Source: Macrosoma leucophasiata
Taxonomy: Eukaryota > Arthropoda > Insecta > Lepidoptera > Hedylidae
Assembly: GCA_036365455.1 (NCBI GenBank)
Contig: JAWQUS010000020.1
Coordinates: 1,523,001 to 1,587,000 of the forward strand
Reading direction: 5' to 3'
Length of the DNA stretch: 64,000 nt
Under the pieces are notes generated by a model. The model ran no database searches. It was not told the DNA's origin and was given only the letters and a program-made list of their open reading frames with translations. Positions within the stretch are counted from its first letter, which is position 1; every line of letters starts with the position of its first letter. Position numbers and translations under genes: made by a program. Positions 20,849-31,158 of the stretch are shown here, piece after piece.

Positions 20849-21240
20849 ATGAGTTCATACAGTCAGCGCTGCGCGGCGGAACGGCGATGTGTAGTTATGA
20901 ATGGCGTCAGAGTGGTAGGACGACGGAGGGGTGTGGGGCAGTGGCACGACGAGATTGTCGGGCGATCGAGCGCAGGGTTAGCGGGCGGCAGGGCGGCAGC
21001 TCCGAAGACCGGCGAGTGACAGGGCGACAGCGCGGGGGATCAGCGGGCGGTGGGGCACCCAGTGCAGCGCAGCGGTACCAGGATCACAGAGAGCGTTGCG
21101 AATGCGCAAAACGTTTTACACACACACTGATGGTATGTATTTATGTGTGCGCACACAGCGCGCTCTGCAGATGGAGGCAGTCGCACGTGTAATCCGGTTT
21201 ATGTGAGTATAAACAGCGTATTTGTCACTCACCGATGTTA
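20849..21240 (-). promoter_or_regulatory. GC-rich leader / presumed internal promoter of LINE B
   Basis: Clearly more GC-rich than its surroundings, with runs such as GCGGGCGGCAGGGCGGCAGC on the plus strand. LINEs of this kind use promoters within their 5' UTR; I cannot point to a specific start site. Confidence 0.45.
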
Positions 21241-21844
21241 GTGTGTGCTTCTTTGTGACAGTTTGTATGATCAGTTTCGCGACTGTGCAGTACTTATGTT
21301 CTCCTATTATTTTACACTATTTCTTGATACGCAAATTTGTAAGAAATAATTTTAATTTTAATAAAATTTACTGTAGATTAATGTAAAACGTCTGCCTTGT
21401 ACAGGGATCCGAGGGAGAAGGAATGTTGCGAGATCGGCTCTGGTTCGTACACGTCCTCAAAAATGGGTAAATTAAAGAAGAATCCGAAAAGAATACAATT
21501 AATTTATTCAAGAATATATTTTGGAGTTACAACCATATTTAATTCAAACGATTTTATCATTTTCAACTATGTAAAACATGGCGGCGATACAGCCGACACT
21601 TGGGATCAATCGATTTTGATAGTATTTAGAAAATATTACTTTTTTCTCTAAGTACTATATAATCAAAATACAATTTAAAAAATGAAAATGTCAAAATGAA
21701 ATCGCCCCCCATATTCGCCATGTTGGTTTTGAGTTGCAATTTTAACTCCACATAATGTTTTGTAACTGCAAACAAAGCTAAATAAGTGAAAATATGCAGT
21801 AAAAAACGTTTTTATATTGATTTTGCCTGTTTATTGATATTGTG
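21241..21844. other. No recognised gene
   Basis: AT-rich sequence. An 84-codon plus-strand frame at 21397-21651 has no recognisable motif. Confidence 0.3.
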
Positions 21845-22197
21845 TACAATACATGGCCGGAGGTCCATACATTTTTGCAACATCTCCTTTAATGTCTTGT
21901 TTTAGTGTTTTTTTTCTTCTTGTTTTTTGTTTTTTAATGTGTTTTTTTTTTGTTTTATTTTATTTTATTGGCAGCGGTTGGGCATTCGTGGTTCACACTA
22001 TAAGGCCCCAACATAATACCAGCGCCGGGTTATTATTCCGGCACAATGCTGAGTTGGGGACCCTTTTGGACATTTTATTAATTAAGTTTTGTTTTTGTAT
22101 AAATTCTTGTTTTTTGTTTTCTATCTTTTCCTTTTTCTGTTTTGTTTTTTACTGTTCAAATTGTCCAAATAAATATTTTTTTCTTTCTTTCTTTCAA
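21845..22197 (+). mobile_element. LINE 3' UTR fragment (family G)
   Basis: Contains CAGCGCCGGGTTATTATTCC and CACAATGCTGAGTTGGGG, then CAAATTGTCCAAATAAATAT and a (CTTT)n tail. The first two phrases are typical of 3' UTRs of moth and butterfly LINEs, from memory. The same tail occurs inverted in the 53281-53503 insertion. Confidence 0.6.
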
Positions 22198-22474
22198 AGA
22201 ACGTATCTGTCAAATCTCAGAGCTTCCAATATTTAACTTGTGTGGAAGAATGCTTGTAATTATCCTTACTAACCCCTACGCAGTATACAGCTGTGAATTT
22301 ACGATGTTTTATAATGCAAACAAGCGTAACATCACGCTCATTACTCCATTGAACACAGTTTCCTCTTTTTTCGTTAAAGACATTATATCTTGAAAATTTT
22401 GCCTCACCCTCCCTTAAAATAAGGCTGTGTCCGTCTAAAAATAGGTCAATCCGTACAGTCTTATCGCGATACGA

Positions 22475-22600
22475 GTGGGGCACACTTATTATCTTGTCAA
22501 GTTAACGGGCGCAAAACTGCAGGCTTTCAAAAATGTGACGCTTGATAATTTGGATTAATCGTCTTGTAGCTGGAGGTGATAACGATGGATGGGGTTTATT
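22475..22600 (+). repeat. Repeat family X, copy 1
   Basis: ATACGAGTGGGGCACAC, TTATTATCTTGTCAAGTTAA and AAAACTGCAGGCTTTC recur at 23.49 and 24.33 kb. Confidence 0.6.
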
Positions 22601-22622
22601 ATTTGTTTTTTATGTTTTTTCT

Positions 22623-22660
22623 TGCAAAAGTAATTAACCCTATCGTTAATTACTTTTGCA
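22623..22660. repeat. Perfect hairpin, 16-bp arms
   Basis: TGCAAAAGTAATTAAC, six bases, then GTTAATTACTTTTGCA. Confidence 0.85.
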
Positions 22661-23392
22661 GGAAAGAGCATGAATGTAAATTGACTGTATAATCTGTATA
22701 ATGTTCTAATTCCGTGATATTTTTACTCAACTTATTACCCTTTTTTTTTGGCAGGAACCTTGAAGGAGTCGTATGGTGCTCTTAGTTTATTTCATTTTCT
22801 CGGTGCATTTTTGAGTTATAATATTTAATAAAGTTGGTGAGATTTTGTTTAATATAGGTTTATAACAGTGCCTGTGTGTAGTGAAATAGTACGAAAACAC
22901 GTCCTTTCAAGTTGCCTCCAAAACTTCATTGTAAGTGTTCTGGTAAAGTAGCCATCGCTTTACTCGAATTACTGTCTCTGACTGACTGACTCTGACTTTT
23001 ACTGCTTTTACGCTGCTTATTACGAATACGAAATATCGTTTTACTTGACACTGGCAATAGGCGTTATAGCGATGCCATTATATAGATAAAAAAAACTTAT
23101 TACCGTATTTACCGATGCCTTATTTCACTTTCTGCAGATAGATATTAATATATAAAAAAAGTCAACGGGGCATAAGAAAAAAAAACTCTACTAAAAATAG
23201 TAGTAACATATATAAATAATAGGAGTAGTAGTAGCCCGCAGTCTCTACTAAAAATATTATCAAAAATTAAACTGTAAACGTAGTGATTGGTTTTACTTTG
23301 AATAGAATAACAAAAATACAGATTGTGTTTAGAACGAATAAAAAAAGGTTAGTATCAACAAGGTTGGCACGTAAAAACCAACATGTATTATT
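22661..23392. other. No recognised gene
   Basis: AT-rich. A poly-T next to GGCAGGAACCTTGAAGG at about 22740 may be a decayed LINE end, but nothing can be supported. Confidence 0.3.
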
Positions 23393-23480
23393 TATGGTGT
23401 ACCCCAAGGTTGTGCTTTAGATCCATATATACATCTCTTTTATATAAACAACGTACGTCAATTTTCCTTAAACAATACCC
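23393..23480 (+). pseudogene. Reverse transcriptase scrap
   Basis: Frame starting at 23399 translates to YGVPQGCALDPYIHLFYINN, the VPQG-x-x-L-x-P / YIN-D block of a LINE reverse transcriptase. It is cut at about 23480 by repeat X. No other RT motif is present nearby. Confidence 0.7.
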
Positions 23481-23484
23481 TTAT

Positions 23485-23620
23485 CGCAATACAAGTGGGT
23501 GCCTTTATTTCTTATCAACTTGAGAAAAGAGAAAACTGCAAGCTATTGGAAATGCGATGGCGGATTTGAATGTATCATCGTGACGAGAGGGATGAGATGA
23601 ACGCGGTAAAAGGATATTAC
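23485..23620 (+). repeat. Repeat family X, copy 2
   Basis: AATACAAGTGGGTGCC, TTCTTATCAACTTGAG and GAAAACTGCAAGCTATTGG. It interrupts the RT scrap. Confidence 0.6.
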
Positions 23621-23716
23621 GATTTGATTTTAAAAAAGTATTGAAAGTATACTTAAGTCTACATTTGATGATCTACCTATATAAATAGTAGGTAATTATG
23701 TTTTCGGTAATTATAA

Positions 23717-24031
23717 AACGTAACGTAACTTCACGTCTGTAATCCCCGAAGGGATAGGCAGAGGTAAATGCATACATTCAAGCATACATCCAAACACCCA
23801 CGATTCGCCGGTTACGTTTTTGGCCCATGTAACAGGTGGTGAGCCTGTTGACATCGCCGGGCACATTACCAAACGAGGTACTGGAAATTTCCAAAAAGGA
23901 AAAAATCCCAATAGAACCAGAGATAAAGGACTTTCTTTACACCATTATCTCTGATAACCTCCTACCCGGGAATCGATCCCAGGACCTCAGCGTAGTAGTA
24001 GTGGCCTGCTACCACTAGGCTACCGAGGCAG
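23717..24031 (-). mobile_element. SINE family 1, near full length
   Basis: Plus-strand AACGTAACTTCACGTCTG through ATCGATCCCAGGACCTCAG to GGCTACCGAGGCAG. Confidence 0.85.
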
Positions 24032-24441
24032 TCTCTATTATACTATGATTACCATTGTAGTGTGGAGTCAAAAAGCAGTAACAACTATCAAACGCATACA
24101 CATAACTAAAATACATTACAAGATACCTACTTATTTAATTGAAGTTTTTATTAAAACACTATTTAAAAAATACAGCACAAGTTATTTAGGATATATATTT
24201 GTGAATTTTAACCACTTATCATTTATTGCATAGTTAGCGTTTTAAGTCCATTTATATATTGCCTTTTTAAAAATAATTTTCATGAAATCCTGTCTTTATA
24301 CAGCCTTTTGTTCGAATCGAGTTAACGAGTGTGGTGCATTTATTTTCTTATCAAGTTAAAGAGCGAAAATCTGCAGGCTTTAGAAAATGGGATGAACGAT
24401 TTGAATGTATCATCTTGACATGGAGAATAGCGGGATAAATG

Positions 24442-25179
24442 CATAGACCAACACGGGCTACTGGCCACGGCGGACCAGAGTGGAGAAGCCGTATGCTGGC
24501 TTTCCCCTCTATCAAAGTACAAGCCCAAGTGGTCCTACGCATGTCGCCCAGATGTTTAAATGGGTACGTGAAATTGTTAATGTATTAGGGGTCGACCATT
24601 AATCACGTGATGTTTTTCGGCGTCACTTGGACCCCCCCTCCTCCCCCTTTGTGACACGTGGTGAGATTTTAGATTAACCGCCCCACCCCCCTAAGATCAC
24701 GTGTACCTATTTTCTGAAATAAAATAGGTAAGTACCAATTTTAGGTTTAGCGGCAAATAAGGCATCGGGAAAAAAAATCGCGCAAATGTAATACTAACCA
24801 TATATTTCGCGTGAAAATTACTGATAATTGAGACGAAAGTTTCTCAAATTGTTGCCGAAATCACGCACCAATTTTCGGTTGAAATTGGGCACTCAAAGAA
24901 CAAATAAATACACGTGATATCTCCTTAAACTCCCCCCTCTTCCTTGTGATGTTTCGTGATTTTTTCGTGAACCCCCCTCCCCCTTTCGAGCCTCACGTGA
25001 TAAATGGACGACGATCTTAATGTCAAAGTGTGAGTTTCGTATTAATAGACGATTTTTGTAGTGTGTGTGTCGATCACTTGTAGTCCCTAAAAATGACAGA
25101 CTGTTTTGTATCGGTAAGAAGCGCTATGCCTACTCCCCTCTGGTCCGCCGCGGCGCCCGGTGGCCCATGTGGCTCTATG
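24442..25179 (+). mobile_element. hAT-like MITE family M, copy with inner insertion
   Basis: Ends CATAGACCAACACGGGC and CCATGTGGCTCTATG form ~50-bp imperfect terminal inverted repeats that include GGCCACGGCGGACC / GGTCCGCCGCGG. Perfect 8-bp target duplications, GATAAATG, flank it (24434-24441, 25180-25187). The inside holds CAAAGTACAAGCCCAAGTGG and ACAGACTGTTTTGTATCGG, as in the other M copies, plus an extra ~430-bp insertion. Confidence 0.9.
24588..25016. mobile_element. TIR element nested in the MITE M copy
   Basis: Left end GGGGTCGACCATTAATCACG, right end CACGTGATAAATGGACGACG: imperfect inverted ends. C-rich tracts sit just inside both ends. It is absent from M copies at 51.9 and 57.5 kb. 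The target duplication is unclear. Confidence 0.7.
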
Positions 25180-25258
25180 GATAAATGCGGTAATCAAACG
25201 AAATATCGTGTATTTTATATACCTACTCCTTGCTTTTTTCACTGAGTGTTATATGCAT

Positions 25259-25325
25259 GTACAAAGTTATATCCATTTACCAGTTGAAGTAGTCAACTGG
25301 TAAATGGATAAATATTACTTTGTAC
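25259..25325. repeat. Hairpin, about 30-bp arms
   Basis: GTACAAAG, a small bulge, ATCCATTTACCAGTTGA, five bases, and the matching reverse complement ending CTTTGTAC. Confidence 0.8.
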
Positions 25326-25349
25326 GTGTTATATAAAGGAGTAAAAGTT

Positions 25350-25630
25350 TTTACTGCTGGTAGAGCTCCAGTGATGGAGTTCGAGGGCGTAGGCACCACC
25401 GCATTACCTAATATACTTGCCGCTAAATGGTAGTGTTCAGCTATCGTGTTCCGGTCAGGTGGTAATGTACGGCCCTGTTACTTCCGGCACAGAGGCATAA
25501 CACCTTAGGCCTCAGGAGTGGTAACGCATTTGCATTTCGACCTTGGTCTTAGTGTAGTCTATAGGCTGCAGTCATCACTTAACATCAATGTGAACTGCAT
25601 GCTTGTTTGTCACTTCCATTACATAAAAAA
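25350..25630 (+). repeat. R280 copy, full length
   Basis: TTTACTGCTGGTAGAGCTCC through TTCCATTACATAAAAAAG. Confidence 0.9.
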
Positions 25631-26406
25631 GGTGTAGTCATCATCATCTTGTGAATTGTAAGAACTTTGTCTTAAAAAGCAATCGTATAATATACAAAAT
25701 TTTCAAAAATCTGGGGTTGCAAAGACATTTTGCATGGCACTAAAGTGAAAAAAAAAACATTGCATTAATCTTTTTTTTTGAAGCATATAAGCGTTTGCTA
25801 TTGCCATTGAAACCACCAAAATTCTTAAAATAAGTCAAAGGTCAATTACAAATATTACAATACGCTATTAAAATTGATTAATTACACAATGTTCGACAGA
25901 GTGAAAACGTGTTCAATAAACATGTAGGTATTTTTATATAAACGTACACGCACTTTAGGCAGACCTTTAACAAACATCCAGACTTATTAAACAGCCGACC
26001 CATTCATTTAATAGTTAATTTTTATCCCTTCATTTGGCTTAGCACGCTTTTAAAGATTAAACCTTGGTTAATAATTGTTTTAGGATCCCACGTTGACTTT
26101 GCCTTAATTAGAAAGGTAATTACAATTAGAATTTGTAAAAACTCACGAAACTCTGATTCTTTTGAATCTTTGTTTTGTTTATTTAGAATGTTATGAGAGG
26201 CAATTTAATTAAGAAAGATGTAGATAGATCAACGTTGAGTGTCTTTGAAATTATCTTGCTTAAGGAAAATGCGTAACGTGAAACTGCTATGTAAAATGCT
26301 TTCGTAATATTCTGTAGATTTCCATTGTAAATACGTCTTGATGGATAAAAAAAACAATGGGTTGCAATGCGGGAGTGCCCGCAAAAGTGACAACTGTAAT
26401 ATATTT
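25631..26406. other. No recognised gene
   Basis: AT-rich, with no long open frame and no repeat that I can match inside the window. Confidence 0.4.
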
Positions 26407-26628
26407 AAATAAAACTAGTTTTCGGATTTATCTCGCGTATATTAAACTAAAATGATTATTTAAAATCAAACCCGACGTTTCGGTCGCTTTTCAGCTTCCG
26501 TGGTCTCGGGCAGACTGAGGCGGTAATCGTCTGACAGCAGTTTGAAAAATTATTATGTGTACCTCCATTTAATCTAAATCTAATCTAATTTAATATACGC
26601 GAGATAAATCCGAAAACTAGTTTTATTT
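26407..26628. mobile_element. MITE family P, complete, 40-bp perfect TIRs
   Basis: 26407-26446 and 26589-26628 are exact inverted repeats of 40 bp, starting AAATAAAACTAGTTTTCGG. The interior carries CCCGACGTTTCGGTCGC and TCGTCTGACAGCAGTTTG, phrases also found at 1.8, 44.8, 49.1, 50.3 and 51.9 kb. No coding capacity. I could not fix a target duplication. Confidence 0.92.
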
Positions 26629-26879
26629 CAATGAATGCAGCTCGCGAAAACCTGAGCACATACTAAACTGGAATATAGTTCAGCATTTTTGACCACCATC
26701 ACTACCACCACCACCATCATTGGGTCTCCAAAAAGTAGGCGGATGCAATTCTAGTCACGTGTCCGTCTTACGCATTTTCGATCAGGATCACGTGTCCTGA
26801 CGCGAGTTTAACATATTCTAACTATCACATAAAGTGCAAGGCGCTGCTAAATAAGCTAACAATTGAAGAATATCAGCTG

Positions 26880-27083
26880 TGGCACACCGCGGACACTCCG
26901 CCAAAATTCCATTCAAATGGTTTCTAATTACACAGACATCAATCTGTGACGTGTATTTACACGTGCACCTGTGTGCGTAGCACGTAGAGAATAACAAATG
27001 ACGCCCATAAGAGGGGAGGAGGTTTGGTGAGGCGGGGAAATCGGGCGGGACGTCGAAGTGTGCATTCTATACGTAGTATTATT
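26880..27083 (+). repeat. Repeat family U, copy 2
   Basis: GCGGACACTCCGCCAAAATT, CACAGACATCAATCTG and GGGACGTCGAAGTGTGCATT. SINE 2 is joined directly to its end. Confidence 0.75.
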
Positions 27084-27223
27084 CGATTCCCGCACCGGGA
27101 CAAATATTTTTAGGGCCTAGAGATATTTGTTTCGGGTCTGGTTGTTTGTGTATGTGTTGTGTGTGTACAACGGCACCCACGACACAGGTTTATACCTAGT
27201 GTGAGGCTGTGAGTGGAAGCGTA
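27084..27223 (+). mobile_element. SINE family 2, 5'-truncated
   Basis: Begins inside the B-box (CGATTCCCGCACCGGGAC) and continues to GTGAGGCTGTGAGTGG. Confidence 0.8.
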
Positions 27224-27228
27224 AAAAA

Positions 27229-27309
27229 AAAGGTCAAAATGCAGATGCGTTATCACTCCTGAGGCCTAAGGTGCTATGCCTCTGTGCCGGAAATCACAGG
27301 GCCGTACAT
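27229..27309 (-). repeat. R280 fragment
   Basis: AAAGGTCAAAATGCAGATGC through GGAAATCACAGGGCCGTACA. Confidence 0.75.
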
Positions 27310-27751
27310 GTATGGAACTTGTCATTATTCTGTTTGTAATTAATTTGAGTTAGGTTAGTATAGTTTTCTTTAGATAAGCGAGTTTAAAGAAGCAAAATCG
27401 TTTAACGTTATAAAGGCAAAAGAAAGAAAATTTTATTTTTCATCCAAAACTATTGAAAATTTCTTTGCACCCCTTATCTCTTGAACAGCGTTATGCAATA
27501 AAACAGATGGATAGACCTTTCACTTTATGCCATACATGACAAATTAGATTTAAATCTCAAAAGGGTATAATCTTGTTAGACTCGACAACACGCGAGTTTT
27601 GTAAATGACACGGATTTCCATCTTGTAAAGAAATTCATCTGTTTGGGTGACTTTTCATTTGTGACGAAACCTGGTAAGCGGGACATGTTATTTATGCTAT
27701 TTTGGGTTTTGCTAGATAATCAGATAGATTTAATTATATAGCTTTTAAAAG
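27310..27751. other. No recognised gene
   Basis: AT-rich, without a supported feature. Confidence 0.35.
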
Positions 27752-28038
27752 ATGGTGGTAGAGCTCGAGTGACGGAGCTCGCTGGCGTAGGCACCACCGC
27801 ATTACCTAATATACTTGCCGCTAAATGGTAGTGTTCAGCACCATCGTGTTCCGGTCAGGTGGTATTATACGGCCTTGTAATTTCCGGCACAGAGGCATAA
27901 CACCTAATGCCTTAAGAGTGGCAGCGGATCTGCATTTTGACCTCTGGTCATAATGTAAGTGTCTATAGGCTGCAGTCATCACTTAACATCAATGTGAACT
28001 GCAAGCTTGTTTGCCACTTTAATTACATAAAAAAAAAG
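27752..28038 (+). repeat. R280 copy, full length
   Basis: TGGTGGTAGAGCTCGAGTG through TTACATAAAAAAAAAGG. Confidence 0.9.
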
Positions 28039-28185
28039 GATGACAGTGTTCTGTTTTTTTTTAATTGTTAACTGCCTCATTAGTTTAGAGTTTGTAGGAC
28101 ACAACTGTTGTGCTGGAGTTTTGGATTACTAGATAGGAGATAAGTGGTGTGACAGTTACAGTTACGTAACAGATTATATTAGGGC

Positions 28186-29785
28186 AACCATTTAATTATG
28201 CAGAAAAATGAATGGGAATGGTTAGAGGGAGGTCTCCAGGACATGATGGGTCTCAGTGTGGAGCACCTACAACACGCTGGAGTGCATTTACCTAGATTAT
28301 TGGCTATGTTCTATACGCTCTGCTTAAGCCACTCATATCTACCGCCTGATGTTATACATACTGTTGTTGCACCAGTCATTAAAAACAAGACTGGTGATGC
28401 TTCAGATGTTAATAATTACCGACCGATTTCATTAGCTACAATACTTGCTAAGGTACTGGACAGTCTGATTGATAGACATTTAAGCAAAAATATCAAACTT
28501 CATGATGCCCAATTCGGTTTTAGACCCGGGCTCTCTACTGAAAGTGCTATTTTGTCTCTCAAACATACTGTTCAATACTATGTTGATAGGAAAACGCCAG
28601 TCTACGCCTGTTCTCTGGACCTGTCGAAGGCTTTTGACCTTGTCCAATATGACAGACTATGGCAAAAACTTCGACAAGATTCCACGGTAGCTGATGATGT
28701 CATTGATCTATTAACTTACTGGTATGGTCACCAAATTAACAAAGTGCGGTGGGCGGGAGCTTTTCGCAGGCATATGGCCTAGATTGTGGTGTAAGACAAG
28801 GTGGAATTGGGTCCCCTGGCCTTTTTAACCTGTATATTAACAAACTGATTGTGGATCTAAGTAATACTAATATTGGATGCCATATGAATGGTGTCTGTAT
28901 TAACAATATTTCATATGCCGATGATATGGTGTTACTTAGTCCATCAATCAGTGCTTTAAGACGATTGGTCCTTTTATGTGAGAGGTTCGCGGAGACCCAT
29001 GGGCTTAGGTATAATGTTAGTAAAAGCGAGGTACTAGTATTTAAAGCTGAAAGTAAAAATTATGATGTTACGAACTTGCCACCTATAAAGCTTTCAAGTA
29101 CTCCTCTTAAAATTGTGAAGCAATTTAAATACCTTGGTCATTGGTCACCGAGAACCTCAAGGACAATGTCGATATAGAGAGGGAACGAAGAGCGTTACCT
29201 GTCCGCTGCAATATGATAGCTCGAAGATTTGCACAGTGTACAAGTGACGTTAAGAAGACACTATTCAGAGCCTACTGTATGTCATTTTACACTTGCAGTC
29301 TCTGGGTGTGTTATACACGGCGGACATATGATGCTCTTCGTGTTCAATATAATAACGGTTTCAGGATGCTGTTCGGTCTGCCAAGGTACTGCAGTGCGTC
29401 AACCATGTTCGCAGAAGGTCATATAGATGATTTTTATGCAATTATGCGTAAACGTTGTGCGTCACTCGTTAGTAGAATACGGGGCAGTTCAAACAGCATT
29501 CTGAAGGCTGTAGTGGACAGTTACGGTCCTGTAATGACGCAATAAATACACTAGAGGACTTTACAGGCCTAACTAATTTTGACATTTTTATAATTTGCTT
29601 TTGTTTGACATCCTACTAATATGTAGGATTAATTCTTAGTTTTTATATAATTTAAAATATAATAATTTAATAATAATAATTTAATGTATTGATTTTGTTT
29701 ACTAACAATAGATATTAAGTGCTATTTCAACTTTACTAACAAATTATGGATGTAATGTCTGAATGAAATGAATAAATAAATAAAA
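28186..29785 (+). mobile_element. LINE C, 5'-truncated non-LTR retrotransposon
   Basis: Begins inside the coding region just before the reverse transcriptase and ends with an (AATA)n tail, AATGAATAAATAAATAAA. No endonuclease remains. The reading frame is broken in several places. CR1/Rex1-like by motif. Confidence 0.85.
28198..29545 (+). pseudogene. LINE C reverse transcriptase and C-terminus, frameshifted
   Basis: Pieces in order: 28198-28782 with LSVEHLQHAG, NNYRPISLATILAKVLDS, DAQFGFRPGLSTESAI and CSLDLSKAFDLVQYD (catalytic Asp); 28749-29177 with CGVRQGGIGSPGLFNLYIN, YADDMVLLSPSI (catalytic DD) and KQFKYLGH; 29141-29545 with ERERRALPVRCNMIARRFAQ, YTCSLWVCYTRRTYDALRVQ and FAEGHIDDFYAIMRKRCASL. 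Frame changes lie near 28245 (GRSPGHDG is visible in a neighbouring frame), near 28770 and near 29145. Catalytic residues survive, but the protein cannot be made. Confidence 0.9.
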
Positions 29786-29810
29786 TCGTTGTTAAGTATG
29801 ATATATTCTT

Positions 29811-29957
29811 CCCCCCTTATTCATAAACGTATTTTAGCTAAAGTGTTGCTAATGTCTCCTTTGTCTCTTCCTATCCTGCACATTTGACAATGCAACTGAC
29901 AAATACAAAGCATTCTATAGCTAAAACGTATCTAATATATGTTTATGAATAAGGGGG
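29811..29957. mobile_element. MITE family N, complete
   Basis: Ends CCCCCTTATTCATAAACGTA and TGTTTATGAATAAGGGGG form inverted repeats of about 20 bp. 147 bp long. A second copy at 60818-61112 has a SINE inserted in it. Confidence 0.88.
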
Positions 29958-30265
29958 AAACCCGTATATTATTACATATAAATAAGTGTCATTCTTCATG
30001 AATAAATGTATGTATATTATAGATTAGGATATGACGGGGCTGACATATCCTCCAGTAGACAAAAGCCTCGAAATATATTTAGATTTTACAAATTATAAAA
30101 ATATTTAGAAAATGTATTCACTCTGTCCAACACACAACACATTACAAATTACATTTTAATCTCAAAACAATGTAGGTACATGTTGGAAACAAGTATTTTA
30201 AAGAACGTCATTTATGTGGTATAAAACAGGCATCATAATGAAATAACCATTTCTTTTATAACATT
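29958..30265 (+). repeat. Repeat family H, copy 1
   Basis: ATAAATAAGTGTCATTCTTC, GATTAGGATATGACGGGGC and GTAGACAAAAGCCTCG match the reverse complement of the 36303-36540 insertion. Confidence 0.65.
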
Positions 30266-30270
30266 TTAGT

Positions 30271-30581
30271 ACCTGGTTGACCGAGCTTCGCTCCGTAGCG
30301 ATTTTTGAAAATTATGTTTAGTATGAATTGCATATACGACTAACTTTAGTAGACTAATGGTTCTTCTATTCATCAATAGATGGCGTTAGTCGTCGGTTAT
30401 GAAGAAAATTTATTATTAACTTGTAACCGAGCTTATCTTGGACCTGGAACCTAAATAAATCGATTTCTTGACCCGAAAAACCCCTAATCTGTAAGTTTCA
30501 AGAAAATCGTTCGAGCCGTTTCCGAGATCTTGGTTCTATATATATATATACACAAGAATTGCTCGTTTAAAGATATTAGAT
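30271..30581 (+). repeat. Repeat family Q, copy 1
   Basis: ACCTGGTTGACCGAGCTTCG through AATTGCTCGTTTAAAGATAT. A closely similar copy lies at 48340-48629. It precedes the Helitron remnant and may be part of that element. Confidence 0.85.
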
Positions 30582-30639
30582 GTAGAAATTCAAAATAAAA
30601 TTCCCACGCCAGTTTTTTTAAGAGACGGACTATTCATGC

Positions 30640-30889
30640 ACGCATTCCCCTCATACCGCATAACTACACATTCCAGTTCAAGCGCGTACAGTTGAATGTT
30701 TGCTTCGCGATGACCATCAATAAGTCGCAGGGGCAGACACTGAGGTCAGCGGGTGTTAACCTCAGGACAAGTTGCTTCTCACACGGACAACTGTACGTCG
30801 CTTGCTACCGCGTTACCAGTCCTGTCACTTTTTACATTTTGGCTTCTGGCAGAAAAACTACCAACGTAGTTTATAGGAAAGTGATGTAA
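30640..30889 (+). pseudogene. Helitron PIF1-like helicase, C-terminal fragment
   Basis: In one frame: IPLIPHNYTFQFKRVQLNV, then CFAMTINKSQGQTLRSAGVN, FSHGQLYVACYRVTSP and NVVYRKVM, followed by a stop. The TINK-x-QGQT block is the helicase motif V region and SHGQLYVA...RV is motif VI of Helitron and PIF1 helicases. The Rep domain and helicase motifs I-IV are absent, so this is a remnant. In Helitrons the protein drives rolling-circle transposition. Confidence 0.88.
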
Positions 30890-31158
30890 GGTTTGATACC
30901 TTTGTACGTATTTTTACTCTTTTGTGTCCGAGAACATATTCCTGCATTATTTTGTCTATTTCCTTCAGCCACATCTTATGACTCAGCAGGATTCCCATAT
31001 GACTCCCTTCACTTGCTTCGCTTGCAAAAACACTTATACTTTTAATTTAAAACTATTTTAAAAGTTGTTTGCTTATAATGATAAAGCGACACTGGCATCT
31101 TAGGTATGTTTGGTGCTGTAGAACCTTCACGCAGACGACGTTGCGGGCAGCTGCTAGT
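30640..31158 (+). mobile_element. Helitron 3' end
   Basis: The coding end of a Helitron helicase is followed by about 270 bp that stops at GCGGGCAGCTGCTAG. Helitrons end in CTRR, so CTAG at about 31155 fits. No 5' end can be assigned. Confidence 0.75.

Larger units (their letters stand above)
15833..21240 (-). mobile_element. LINE B, near full-length two-ORF non-LTR retrotransposon
   Basis: Order on the minus strand: GC-rich leader, ORF1 (20848-19847), a 147-codon in-frame continuation, ORF2 (19416-16429), a ~600-bp 3' region with a GT microsatellite, an AATAAA, and a poly-A of about 23 (poly-T at 15833-15855). Both main ORFs are uninterrupted, which sets it apart from every other element here. 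A second copy of its 3' end is at 48244-48339. The 5' boundary is a guess from where the GC-rich leader fades; I could not identify target duplications. Confidence 0.85.
24320..25215 (+). repeat. Repeat family X, copy 3, split by a hAT-like MITE
   Basis: 24320-24441 and 25180-25215 are the two halves; they rejoin across the 8-bp target GATAAATG. The left half carries TTCTTATCAAGTTAAAGAGC and TCTGCAGGCTTTAG. Confidence 0.75.
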
